Of a stretch of 64,000 nucleotides of DNA, positions 8,099 through 17,216 are shown piece after piece. A program made the position numbers and the translations under genes. The DNA comes from PFJX01 sp963713085 (GTDB taxonomy: Bacteria; Pseudomonadota; Gammaproteobacteria; Burkholderiales; Thiobacillaceae), in the NCBI GenBank assembly GCA_963713085.1, contig CAVQKQ010000024.1, forward strand, positions 62,001-126,000, given 5' to 3'. The notes below the pieces were generated by a model, which saw only the letters and a list, made by a program, of their open reading frames with translations, ran no database searches and was not told where the DNA came from. Within the stretch, counting starts at the first letter, position 1; each line of letters opens with the position of its first letter.

Positions 8099-9576
8099 CC
8101 AGAGACTCGCGCCAGATGCGTCCGGAAGTTCTGCTTGATGCGCGTCACGATCAGATTAAGTTGCGACGGGGTGCGGACCTTGACGCGGGCAACCGGAATA
8201 CGCTCTCCTGCCGCTTCAAAGCCGAATTCGAAGCCCGCGGCCGCCAGCGCCGGAGGCAAGGCATGAACGAAGCCGTTGAATCCGTCCCGCCCGGGCGCCG
8301 GCCCGGCATGCTGCGGGAACTTCTGGGCGACATCGTCGCGTTGCCGGTTGAACTCGAAATACTCCACGGCCGGACCGGACCGCACGTAGCACCGGTAAAC
8401 GCCCTGGGGCGCCACTAGGGGCAGCATCCATCCGGCAAGCTGGACCCGTCCGCCATCCTCGAACAATTGCCCGTCGGCGGGGTGGTCCAGGTGCCATTTG
8501 TAGATCTGCGACTTGACCCTCTCGGAAGTCAACCTTCTCACCACGAAGCTCGGCAAGAGGCTCTCCCCGCCCCGCTTTGCCAGCAGCTTGAAATAGCGCT
8601 TCGCGCGGACACCCGCTTCATCCCGGACGGCCGTGCTCCGGTCCATCTCCCAGTTCAGCAGCACGGGCACGTAACCGCGTGCCTCGAAGGCTTCCGAGAT
8701 CGACTTGCGATAGCGTACCGGCACATAGGAATCCAACGCGAAATCCTGCTCGCCCCCCTGGGCGCACCAGACGTCGACAAGTTCTTCCATCAGCCCTGCC
8801 GACAGGGTCTTGATCGCAGCCTGGTCATGCCCCCCGACCGAAAGGCCATCCTCGACCGCCTGCTTCAGGGTTGCCGGTACCTCCAGGCGGCCGTCCTTGA
8901 TCCGCTGGTAAGTGACATCGCCACCCACCACGGGGATATGCGACTTGGCAAACAAGGTCCGGGCGATGGTGGACTTCCCTGAGCCGGGATTTTCCAGCAT
9001 CAGGTAGACGAATGGCCGCATGGCGCGGACATGCACCACGAAACGGGCCACCGGATCACCGGCCTGTGACACGCTGCGGGAAATGATCTTCCAGGCGTAG
9101 GGTTCCAGTATCTCCCCGAGCTTGCTGCGCGTGGGGAACTGTCGTTCATCGATGCTGCGCTTGACCTTGACCCATTCGCTCTTGCCCGACGAGACAACAC
9201 CGATTTCAAGAATCAGCACCCCGCCGTCATTGAGCTTTTCCATCAGGCGGTGCAGGAGCGCCTCCTGATCCTCTGCGTAATGCAGGGCGGACGCCAGAAG
9301 GATGACGTCGAACCCGCCCTCGGGCAGATCGTCCCAGGATTGCGCCAGAAACCGGCACTCTGGAAAGCGCGCGCGGGCACGCTGTATCGCCTGCTCGGAC
9401 CGGTCGATGCCGATCGACTCGGCTACGCCGTCGAACCAGGCGTAACCGCAAAAATAGCCCTCGTTGCAGCCCAGATCCAGAAAGCGTTTGTCCTTCAGGG
9501 ATGGCAGGCAGAGGGCCTTCAGTTTTTCCAGGGACTCCGAACTGCCTTTCACGCCTGGAAAGGATTGATACTGCAT
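8095..9576 (-). CDS. SAM methyltransferase fused to a P-loop kinase-like domain
   Basis: 493 residues from the ATG at 9576, which has GGAG 11 bases upstream and overlaps the end of the preceding glycosyltransferase by 28 bp. Domain 1 (about 1-185) is a class I SAM methyltransferase: RFLDLGCNEGYF at 31-42, GID-x-S at 56-60, then LASALHYAED. Domain 2 starts at 190 with a Walker A P-loop (NPGSGKST, 196-203) and resembles small nucleotide-dependent kinases. A C-terminal region (about 370-493) is unassigned. A methyltransferase plus phosphotransferase in one chain recalls chain-terminating enzymes such as WbdD, though WbdD has a protein-kinase-type fold instead. Substrate unknown. Confidence 0.75.
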   Translation of the reverse strand: MQYQSFPGVKGSSESLEKLKALCLPSLKDKRFLDLGCNEGYFCGYAWFDGVAESIGIDRSEQAIQRARARFPECRFLAQSWDDLPEGGFDVILLASALHYAEDQEALLHRLMEKLNDGGVLILEIGVVSSGKSEWVKVKRSIDERQFPTRSKLGEILEPYAWKIISRSVSQAGDPVARFVVHVRAMRPFVYLMLENPGSGKSTIARTLFAKSHIPVVGGDVTYQRIKDGRLEVPATLKQAVEDGLSVGGHDQAAIKTLSAGLMEELVDVWCAQGGEQDFALDSYVPVRYRKSISEAFEARGYVPVLLNWEMDRSTAVRDEAGVRAKRYFKLLAKRGGESLLPSFVVRRLTSERVKSQIYKWHLDHPADGQLFEDGGRVQLAGWMLPLVAPQGVYRCYVRSGPAVEYFEFNRQRDDVAQKFPQHAGPAPGRDGFNGFVHALPPALAAAGFEFGFEAAGERIPVARVKVRTPSQLNLIVTRIKQNFRTHLARVSG

Positions 9577-12302
9577 CGCAATCGCTCCAAAAATACCGGC
9601 CAGCCACAAAGCGCAATGGCCCGCGTCCGACCTGCGTCGCCCATCTCCCGCCGCATGGCGGGGTCCGCGGACAAGGCTTTCACACGCTCGGCGGCCGCGC
9701 CAACATTACCATAGGGCACCAGGAAACCCGTTACACCGTCCACCACCAATTCCGGCAGCGCGCCCCACGCATAGCAGACCACCGGGCGGCGGGCCGCCAT
9801 GGCCTCCAGAACCACTCGCCCGAAGGATTCCTGGAAGTGCGACAGGTTGACCACCACATCCGCTTCGGCCAGCGCCGCCGCCGGGTCGGGCGCCAGGCCG
9901 AAGAACCGCAGATTCGGCGGTACGGCGCCCTCCGCCTGGGCCTGTTTCAGCGCAGTCACGTAACCATTATCCGGCCCCACCAGCAGGCATTCGATGCCCT
10001 TGCCACCCCGCTGGTACAGATGCCGCGCCAATTCCACGAAATCCTGCAACCCTTTCTTGGGAATATTGCTGCTGAGCATCGCCACCCGGAAAACCGGACT
10101 CTCGGGCCGGGACGGCAGGTCGAACCGCGCGAAGTCCAGCGTGTTCGGCACAATCACCGTGATATCGGGAGATTCCAGCCAATTTGCGACGACCTGGGAG
10201 TTCGCCACCAGCCGGTCCGCACAGGAGAGCACATGCGCCCGCACCTCCTCGGCTCCGGCACCCAGCGCCATGCACAAGTCCGGGTCATGCTCCGGCAATT
10301 CATGCACGTGCACCACCGTAATCACGCCTTCCCGACGGGCGGCCAGCAGCGGCTCCCACAGCACAGCGGTGTTCGCGTAGAGCAGATCGACCTCGAACCG
10401 GTGCAGCAGGCGCCGGAAGTTGGCCACCGCCGCTTCGCTGGGGCCTCTTCCCTGTCGCCACCATGTGTAAGGCAGAACCACGACCCAGCCCGCGCCATGC
10501 CGCAGCTCGTCCAGATAGGCCTGGTTTTCCGCCTCGGGCAGAACCACCACCACATTGGCATCCAGATCGCCGAGCCCGCGCAGGACATCGAGCAGACAGC
10601 GCTCGGCCCCAAACGTGCTCGGCGATGCCGCGTGGGCCACCAGCAGCACATTTTTCCGACCGGTCCGCCAGGTGCGCGAACCCTGCCATTCCCGAACCTC
10701 GACCCGCAACGCCGGAGGGATCGGAAAGGGCCTGTGCACCGGCAGCGCTGGCAGGAACAGATCCGCGGCGGTCTTGCTCCGCTGGTGCCAGGCGTGGGCC
10801 GCATCCATATACAGCTTGCGCACCCCGCCCAGGGAAGTGCGTTCGTGGGTCTCGCCGGTACCGGTCAACGAATTCGCCCCGGTCCGGCCGAAAGCCAGCG
10901 GCACCCCCGGCTTGATCTCCGCCACCGCGCCGGCACCATAGGCTCGAAGCACGCGGTAGTAATATTCCGTATCGGCCGAGGCCTTGACCCGGTCCCAACA
11001 ACCCAGGGACTCCAACGTACTGCGCCGGAGCATCAGCGAGGACACGTTACGGTGTATCCACCCTTCCTCGATTCTCCAGCGCCCGAAAACCAGTTCGTCC
11101 GAGCAGCGAACCCAGTGGGTGGCGGTCGCCACCAGACCTGGATCCTGAATCAGGCGTCGCGTCTGTAGCGCGATCTTCTCTGGATGCGACCAGTCGTCCG
11201 CGTCATGCACGGTGACGAACGCCCCGCGCGCCTCGGCCAGCCCGAGGTTCCTGGCCACATACGGCCCTTGGCAGAACGGCGCGCGCAATACGCGGAAACG
11301 CGCATCCCGGGCGGCGAACGATTCGGCTACCGCGGCGGTGGCATCGCTCGAGCAGTCGTCGATGACCAGCACCTCCAGGGTCTGCCAAGACTGCCTCGCC
11401 AAGCTCTCCAACGCGGTGGGTAACGTCTGCTCGGCATTGAACGCCGGCACCAGAACGGAAACCAGGGGCATGGGGGACGATGCGTTGGTCTGGGCCAGAT
11501 GGTTGTCAGTATGTAAATTGCCCAGCCTGAGGCCCGTCTCGGCATTTATCAGGGCCAAAGGTGCCAGGCCCGCATGCACATACATCGCGTTGAGGCATGT
11601 CAGACGCTCGCGGTCACCAGCGCCCCGCGCGAGCAGCCAATTCACCCTCGCCAGGACATAGTCGCCGTTGCCGGGATCCGATTCGGCGAGTTCATCGAGC
11701 CGCTTATCTGCCCGCCGGAAATCCCCGGCCCGGGTCAGGGCATCCACCTCAGCGAGGGGCACGGCGCGCAAGAACGCAAAACGTGAATCGGCACCATGAA
11801 GGAAGCCCAGCAGCGGCTCGAACGCATTCCATTCACCGTGGGCACCATGCCAGCGCGCCAGGGCCCAGGCCGCATAGATGCGTTCCGCTTCAGGGAGGGC
11901 AGCGTTCGCCACTATGGCCTGAAGGCCCTGAAGGGCATCACCGATGTCCGTCCCTGACCATAACGCCTCGTCCAGGCCGAGGGCGCTGCCCACGGCACGC
12001 GGCAATCGCCCTTCGTATTGGCCATAACGCAGAAAATGCACGAGCGGATTCATTCCCGCCTGGGCTACGTCCGGATGTGCTTCCAGGTAACCCGTGGTCG
12101 AAAACAACGGCCCCGGATCAAGGCCTGACTCCGCGCCATGTCGCAAGTAATGCTCGACGCCGGAAACGGCTTCAGATTCCCCTGGGTTGTGTTGCCGATA
12201 CCATGACTCGTCGAAATAGGAGGAGGACTTCAGCAACCGGATATCCCGCGCCAGCTTGCGCTTGGCACTGGTCAGTGGCAGCCGATTCCAGAAAGAGGTC
12301 AT
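9549..12302 (-). CDS. Bifunctional GT2-GT4 glycosyltransferase with N-terminal repeat module
   Basis: 917 residues with three parts. Residues ~25-105 carry a paired motif (FDESWYRQH...HYLRHGAESG, then GYLEAHPDV...NPLVHFLRYGQYEGR) that also occurs at the C-terminus of the coiled-coil protein at 27470-29494. Residues ~278-520 are a GT2 domain (LVSVLVPAFNAEQTLPTAL, VIDDCSSDAT, HDADDWSHPEKI). Residues ~585-910 are a GT4-type GT-B domain, with VAMLSSNIPKKGLQDFVELA and the nucleotide-sugar motif FQESFGRVVLEAMAARRPVV. Two glycosyltransferase folds in one chain suggest addition of two consecutive sugars. Starts at an ATG 148 bp after the gene upstream. Confidence 0.88.
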   Translation of the reverse strand: MTSFWNRLPLTSAKRKLARDIRLLKSSSYFDESWYRQHNPGESEAVSGVEHYLRHGAESGLDPGPLFSTTGYLEAHPDVAQAGMNPLVHFLRYGQYEGRLPRAVGSALGLDEALWSGTDIGDALQGLQAIVANAALPEAERIYAAWALARWHGAHGEWNAFEPLLGFLHGADSRFAFLRAVPLAEVDALTRAGDFRRADKRLDELAESDPGNGDYVLARVNWLLARGAGDRERLTCLNAMYVHAGLAPLALINAETGLRLGNLHTDNHLAQTNASSPMPLVSVLVPAFNAEQTLPTALESLARQSWQTLEVLVIDDCSSDATAAVAESFAARDARFRVLRAPFCQGPYVARNLGLAEARGAFVTVHDADDWSHPEKIALQTRRLIQDPGLVATATHWVRCSDELVFGRWRIEEGWIHRNVSSLMLRRSTLESLGCWDRVKASADTEYYYRVLRAYGAGAVAEIKPGVPLAFGRTGANSLTGTGETHERTSLGGVRKLYMDAAHAWHQRSKTAADLFLPALPVHRPFPIPPALRVEVREWQGSRTWRTGRKNVLLVAHAASPSTFGAERCLLDVLRGLGDLDANVVVVLPEAENQAYLDELRHGAGWVVVLPYTWWRQGRGPSEAAVANFRRLLHRFEVDLLYANTAVLWEPLLAARREGVITVVHVHELPEHDPDLCMALGAGAEEVRAHVLSCADRLVANSQVVANWLESPDITVIVPNTLDFARFDLPSRPESPVFRVAMLSSNIPKKGLQDFVELARHLYQRGGKGIECLLVGPDNGYVTALKQAQAEGAVPPNLRFFGLAPDPAAALAEADVVVNLSHFQESFGRVVLEAMAARRPVVCYAWGALPELVVDGVTGFLVPYGNVGAAAERVKALSADPAMRREMGDAGRTRAIALCGWPVFLERLRCSINPFQA

Positions 12303-12450
12303 GCGCAGGTCGATCGATCCATGGGGTGAAACCCGGTATGCCTGCTTTCGGCAAACATCAGTCCGTTCTCGGACATTGTAGAGGGGGGACTATCCCCAGC
12401 CGGTGTTCCCGCAGGCCGGTTGGGGGTCTCGCCGAAGTCTGGGTTGTCGA

Positions 12451-13713
12451 TCATGTCGCCAGCGCCTCCAGAATCCACTCGCCCAGCGGACGGCATAGTC
12501 GGCGCCGATAATCCAGCGCCTCGGGAGAAATCTCCGCCCGATCTCCTTTGCCTTGCCGCCAGTGCTGTTCAAGGCCGCGCAGTGCGCTGGCGACATCGCC
12601 GAACGGCACGGCCGCATGGGGTATTTCAAGCTCGATCAACTCCCGTTGCATCCAACTACCCGACGTGACCAACCAGGCCAGATCGGTGCAACGCAACCCA
12701 TCCCAGAATGTGCCGGAAGTCTTGATGCGGTAGTGCGCAGGGTCGTACAGCAGGCAGAGCATGTCGCTGTCACGCAGCAACACATCGTACTGTTGCGGCG
12801 TCAGGTTGCCTCTCAGGATGGCGACATTGGCATGCTTCTCCCCAGCCCGTTGCAACGCGGCGACGCGATCCAGATAACGCTCCGCACCGAAGAACTCGGC
12901 GTTGAAATGGAACAGGAAGCGCATTTGCGGAAAATGTGCCGCTGCCGCGGTGCCAAGCCGCAAGGCGAATTCGATGCCTTTGTCGCTTTTCGGGCAGCCC
13001 AGATACAGCAGAACCGTGAAGCGCGCATCGCCGGCGGCTACCAGTGAAGCTTCAAGCGGGCGATAGTTCACCGCGGGGTGGAGCATGACGGGGCCGGGCC
13101 ATAGCTGCTGATAGCTACGTTGATAAGCCCGGGTTGGCGAAGCCAGCATCACCTGCACCCCGGTCCTTTGCGAGGCCGAAGCCAGAAGCTTCAGCGCCAG
13201 TCGATAACGCAGCAGGGTTCGTCCCTCGTCCAAGGCCGGATGTTCATCCCCACTTGGCGACAACTCGCTGCCAGGTGCGAACATGGTCAGCACGATCCAG
13301 CGCCCGCCTGCCCTGCCCTGCAGCCTCCAGAGCGCTATGGCCAGGCCATGGAAATGGAAGGCAAAACCGGTATGGAGCAAACAGATGTCGTCTGGCCGGG
13401 CCCGCTGCTGGTCAAATAGCGCGACAACCTCTGCGGCGAAAGCATGGGCCAGCCGCTCATGGTCCGCCAGGGGCAGGGTCTCGGCATTTTCCGGATAGCG
13501 GGTGATGCCAAACCAAGGCAGCGAGGCGAGACCCTGGTCCGAATCGTGGGCCACATCCTCCGCGGTCAATTCCGCAGACGCCACGGTCAGAACCTCCACC
13601 TTCGACATGGCCAGATCCCTGACCAGCGCAACATTCACCGAATGATGGTGGGCATTCCGGTGGCCATAGCCGGGATCGAGCACCAACACACGCATGGCGC
13701 TTTTCTTGGTCAC
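12451..13713 (-). CDS. Glycosyltransferase, GT-B fold (GT4-like)
   Basis: 420 residues. The N-terminus has the GT-B opening strand VLVLDPGYGHRNAHHHSVN, and the C-terminal Rossmann half has FTVLLYLGCPKSDKGIEFALRL followed by an acceptor/donor cleft segment (DMLCLLYDPAHYRIKTSGTFWDGL) at the position of the family 4 E-x7-E motif. Start is GTG at 13713, overlapping the upstream gene by four bases (GTGA); an ATG at 13695 is possible. Cytoplasmic, presumed capsule assembly. The donor sugar cannot be predicted. Confidence 0.72.
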   Translation of the reverse strand: MTKKSAMRVLVLDPGYGHRNAHHHSVNVALVRDLAMSKVEVLTVASAELTAEDVAHDSDQGLASLPWFGITRYPENAETLPLADHERLAHAFAAEVVALFDQQRARPDDICLLHTGFAFHFHGLAIALWRLQGRAGGRWIVLTMFAPGSELSPSGDEHPALDEGRTLLRYRLALKLLASASQRTGVQVMLASPTRAYQRSYQQLWPGPVMLHPAVNYRPLEASLVAAGDARFTVLLYLGCPKSDKGIEFALRLGTAAAAHFPQMRFLFHFNAEFFGAERYLDRVAALQRAGEKHANVAILRGNLTPQQYDVLLRDSDMLCLLYDPAHYRIKTSGTFWDGLRCTDLAWLVTSGSWMQRELIELEIPHAAVPFGDVASALRGLEQHWRQGKGDRAEISPEALDYRRRLCRPLGEWILEALAT

Positions 13714-14993
13714 GTCCGCACCGCCTCGCCATCCAGCAGCACCTGACGTACCAGGTCCCGATAGCGAATGGCGACCTTGTCCGCTGACGACCGCGGAAGG
13801 CAGCGCGCCAATGCGCGCTCTCCCATCTCCCGCAAGCGCGGCCTGCCCAGGATTTTCGCCCTCACAAGCGCGGTGCCCAGGTCCGCCGCACGGTCGTACC
13901 GCAGCCCATTGACACCATCCTCCACCTCCGAAGCAAACATGCCGGTCGCGGGCACGATCGCCGGCAATGCGAAGGTCGCTGTCTGATAGAAGCTGCCCGA
14001 AGTCAATATGTCACGATACGGCAGAACCGCCACATCGGCGTGCCGGCAAAGCCACGCCAGCTCGCCATCGCTCACCTGGCGATTGATCAGCACGATGTGC
14101 CGCCTCGCCGCCTCCGCCGCACTCGCATACTCGCGCAGCAGCGCCTTGTCCTGAATCACCCCGGCGAAGATCAGGCGCGTATTCGCCAACTGCCCGTCAC
14201 ACATGCCCGAAATGTAGTGCCTCAACAGTTCCAGGCCCCCCTTGTACGGGCGCAGCAATCCAAAACAGAGATAAGTCAGGGCCACACTATCCTGCCCGTG
14301 CAGTTCAGGAGGCCGCTCCGCCTCCAAGGCCAGCATAAAGTCATAAAGCGGGTGGGGGAGGACGCGGCATCGGTCACCCAGCGGAAGCCCGCAAGCCGTC
14401 TCCAGCAGAGGCTGCGCGTACGTGCCATGAATAAGGATGCGATCGGCCAGCTTCGCCATCTGCTCCAGGCAGTACCGGTTCAACTGCTGTTCATCCGCAT
14501 TCGTATCGTGGTCGAACAGATTGTGCACGGTCCAGAAGACCTTCCCGCCCAACGCGCGCAGCAAGCGCAGCATACCGAAGTAACGGTCTACCACGGCAAA
14601 GCCGTCGGCATCAGCACGCAAGCCACGATAGATCTCCCCCAGCCAGTGCTGGTGGAACAGGAAGGGCCTGTCATCCCGCAGGACCGCATCCGGCAACGAG
14701 GCAAGATCAGCTGCATCGACTGCCATCACCTCCGATCCTTCCGCCACCAGGGCAGCATGGAGCAGGGTCTGGTAATGATTTGACCGGTAATGGGGCGTAT
14801 ATAAGAGGCGAATGGGACCTTTGCCGCCACGGCTCAGGTGCCCTCGACGCATGGCGCGCGCCCGTTCCAACTGCAGCCACCATGTGCCCGCACTGGCCGG
14901 ACCAAGCTGCTCAAACAAACGCGCCGCCTCGTCGTAATGCCCCTGCCGGATCAGCGTCCGAATCTCATCGGCCGACGATAGACGCGCCTTCAC
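13710..14993 (-). CDS. Glycosyltransferase, GT4-like
   Basis: 427 residues from a GTG at 14993, 12 bp after fcl. A short helical TPR-like N-terminus (about 1-50) is followed by a GT-B enzyme: N-domain RLLYTPHYRSNHYQTLL and the FHQHWLGEIYRG segment, then C-domain YLCFGLLRPYKGGLELL and ADVAVLPYRDILTSGSFYQTATFALPAIV. The last stretch corresponds to the nucleotide-sugar binding loop of GT4 enzymes. The sequence resembles mannosyl/glucosyltransferases of exopolysaccharide clusters. Its position right after gmd-fcl makes GDP-mannose or GDP-fucose plausible as donor; this is inference from context. Confidence 0.8.
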   Translation of the reverse strand: MKARLSSADEIRTLIRQGHYDEAARLFEQLGPASAGTWWLQLERARAMRRGHLSRGGKGPIRLLYTPHYRSNHYQTLLHAALVAEGSEVMAVDAADLASLPDAVLRDDRPFLFHQHWLGEIYRGLRADADGFAVVDRYFGMLRLLRALGGKVFWTVHNLFDHDTNADEQQLNRYCLEQMAKLADRILIHGTYAQPLLETACGLPLGDRCRVLPHPLYDFMLALEAERPPELHGQDSVALTYLCFGLLRPYKGGLELLRHYISGMCDGQLANTRLIFAGVIQDKALLREYASAAEAARRHIVLINRQVSDGELAWLCRHADVAVLPYRDILTSGSFYQTATFALPAIVPATGMFASEVEDGVNGLRYDRAADLGTALVRAKILGRPRLREMGERALARCLPRSSADKVAIRYRDLVRQVLLDGEAVRT

Positions 14994-15005
14994 GCAACGG
15001 AACCG

Positions 15006-15977
15006 CTAACGACGCGATTCAGCCTGGTGTTCGACATACCAGCGATAGGCATCGCGAAGCCCGTCCTCCAGGCTGATCGTGGCCTTCCAGCCCAGGGCCG
15101 CGAGCCGCGACACATCCATCAGCTTGCGTAGTGTACCGTCGGGTTTGCTTGCATCGAATCTCAGGTGCCCGGTAAATCCGGTCACCTTCGCCATCGTCTC
15201 GGCCAACTCCCGTATCGTGCAGTCGATCCCCGTGCCGACATTGATATGCGACAACATCGGTTGCGTGTTGGCGCGATAGGTTGCCTCATCCAGGTTCATT
15301 ACATGCAGACAGGCCGCGGCCATGTCGTCCACGTGCAGAAACTCCCGCATCGGGGTTCCGCTGCCCCAGATCAGCACTTCATCCGCCCCCACCTGCACCG
15401 CCTCGTGGAACCGCCGCAGCAAGGCCGGAATGACATGGGAGTTCTCCGGATGATAATTGTCATGTGGGCCGTACAGATTGGTCGGCATCACCGAACGATA
15501 ATCGCGGCCATATTGCCGGTTGTAACTCTCGCACAGCTTGATCCCGGCGATCTTGGCGATGGCGTAGGGTTCATTGGTGGGCTCGAGAACTCCCGTCAAC
15601 AGCGCCTCCTCGCGCATGGGCTGTTCCGCGTATTTGGGATAGATGCAAGAAGACCCCAAAAACAATAACTGCCGTACCCCCACCGTATGTGCGGCGTGAA
15701 TGATGTTGCACTCGATCATCAGGTTGTCGTGGATGAACTGGGCTGGGAAGCTGTTGTTGGCATGTATCCCACCCACTTTGGCCGCCGCCAGATACACCTG
15801 ATCGATCTGTTCAGTCCGGAAGAACGCCTGCACGTCCGCCTGATTCACCAGGTCCAGTTCGCGATGAGTGCGTGTCACGATCTTGCAGTCATCGCGCTGT
15901 TGCAATTGCCGAACAATGGCGGAGCCCACCATGCCACGGTGGCCGGCCACGTAGACCCGAACCGGAGAATGGCTCAT
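15006..15977 (-). CDS. fcl: GDP-L-fucose synthase
   Basis: 323 residues, extended SDR. N-terminal VYVAGHRGMVGSAIVRQL gives the dinucleotide-binding loop, FLGSSCIYPKYAEQPM holds the catalytic Ser, and the YAIAKIAG segment gives the Tyr-x3-Lys pair; MPTNLYGPHDNYHPENSHVIPALLRRFHEA is diagnostic for GDP-4-keto-6-deoxymannose epimerase/reductases. The ATG at 15977 is 7 bp from the gmd stop; earlier in-frame codons would run inside gmd. Together with Gmd it converts GDP-mannose to GDP-L-fucose in the cytosol, so the capsule probably contains fucose. Confidence 0.95.
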   Translation of the reverse strand: MSHSPVRVYVAGHRGMVGSAIVRQLQQRDDCKIVTRTHRELDLVNQADVQAFFRTEQIDQVYLAAAKVGGIHANNSFPAQFIHDNLMIECNIIHAAHTVGVRQLLFLGSSCIYPKYAEQPMREEALLTGVLEPTNEPYAIAKIAGIKLCESYNRQYGRDYRSVMPTNLYGPHDNYHPENSHVIPALLRRFHEAVQVGADEVLIWGSGTPMREFLHVDDMAAACLHVMNLDEATYRANTQPMLSHINVGTGIDCTIRELAETMAKVTGFTGHLRFDASKPDGTLRKLMDVSRLAALGWKATISLEDGLRDAYRWYVEHQAESRR

Positions 15978-15984
15978 ATCGGCC

Positions 15985-17085
15985 TCACTCGTGGTAATCG
16001 AAGGTCGTAAAGCCATGCCGCTTGACCAACTCATCGCGCTCGGCGGCCTTCAAGTCCTCCCTGACCATCTCCGCGACAAGATCGGCAAAGCTGGTGCGGG
16101 GCACCCAGCCCAGCTTTTCCTTCGCTTTGGTGGGATCGCCGAGCAGGGTTTCCACTTCGGTGGGCCGGAAATAACGGGGATCCACCGCCACGATGCATTT
16201 CTCAGCCTCAACCGTGGAAGGGGTAACAAGGTATCCCTTCTCCTCAACGCCCTCGCCTTCCCAACGGATCTTCATACCAAGTTCATCCGCCGCCGCATTC
16301 ACGAAGTCACGAACGGAATACTGAACCCCTGTGGCGATGACGAAGTCCTCAGGCTTCTCCTGCTGCAACATCAACCACTGCATCTCGACATAATCCCGGG
16401 CATGGCCCCAATCACGCTTGGCATCAAGGTTGCCTAGAAATAAACAGTCCTGAAGACCCAGTTTGATACGTGACAGCGCACGCGTGATTTTCCGCGTCAC
16501 GAAGGTCTCGCCACGCACGGGTGACTCATGGTTAAACAAGATACCGTTGCAGGCATACATGCCATAGGCTTCACGGTAGTTCACCACAATCCAGTAGCCA
16601 TAAAGCTTGGCCACGGCGTAGGGGCTGCGCGGGTAGAAGGGTGTCGTTTCCTTTTGCGGGACTTCCTGCACCAAACCATAAAGCTCGGAGGTCGACGCCT
16701 GATAGAAGCGGGTCTTCTTTTCCAGTCCGAGAATCCGGATCGCCTCAAGCAATCGAAGCACCCCCAGCGCATCCGAGTTTGCCGTATATTCTGGCTCCTC
16801 GAATGAAACCGCCACATGGCTTTGCGCCGCCAGGTTGTAGATCTCATCTGGCTGGATCTGCTGGATGATGCGGATCAGGCTGCTGGAATCCGTCATGTCA
16901 CCGTGGTGAAGCACGAAGCGTCGTGACTGCTCGTGTGGATCCTGATAGAGATGGTCTATGCGATCGGTGTTAAACAGCGAGGTACGGCGCTTAAGACCGT
17001 GCACCTCATAACCTTTTTGCAATAGAAACTCGGCCAGGTAGGCGCCATCCTGGCCAGTGACACCTGTGATCAGTGCCTTCTTCAT
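15985..17085 (-). CDS. gmd: GDP-mannose 4,6-dehydratase
   Basis: 366 residues, matching the family length. ITGVTGQDGAYLAEFLL is the NADP loop, ASTSELYGLVQEVPQ the catalytic Thr/Ser-Glu region, and YPRSPYAVAKLYGYW contains the Tyr-x3-Lys; FNHESPVRGETFVTRKI and GNLDAKRDWGHARDYVE are Gmd hallmarks. The ATG at 17085 begins the conserved MKKALITG; the frame extends 21 residues further upstream without similarity. It makes GDP-4-keto-6-deoxymannose, the substrate of the adjacent fcl product. First gene of a gmd-fcl-glycosyltransferase sub-operon after a 131-bp gap. Confidence 0.95.
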   Translation of the reverse strand: MKKALITGVTGQDGAYLAEFLLQKGYEVHGLKRRTSLFNTDRIDHLYQDPHEQSRRFVLHHGDMTDSSSLIRIIQQIQPDEIYNLAAQSHVAVSFEEPEYTANSDALGVLRLLEAIRILGLEKKTRFYQASTSELYGLVQEVPQKETTPFYPRSPYAVAKLYGYWIVVNYREAYGMYACNGILFNHESPVRGETFVTRKITRALSRIKLGLQDCLFLGNLDAKRDWGHARDYVEMQWLMLQQEKPEDFVIATGVQYSVRDFVNAAADELGMKIRWEGEGVEEKGYLVTPSTVEAEKCIVAVDPRYFRPTEVETLLGDPTKAKEKLGWVPRTSFADLVAEMVREDLKAAERDELVKRHGFTTFDYHE

Positions 17086-17216
17086 GAAGTCATCGCCGCG
17101 AATGCCGACGCCATAGACCAGTCTCTTATGGGCAGTCCGCACCCGCACCTAGGGCTTTGGCAACGCTCCCGCCTATTCTCTATCATGTGTGTTCCCCGCT
17201 GAGTTGCCACATGGGC

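Noticed and set aside
8095..9576. Frameshift or chimeric assembly joining a methyltransferase and a kinase
   Set aside because: The frame is continuous, with a good ribosome site and normal base use through the domain junction, so a genuine fusion is more likely.
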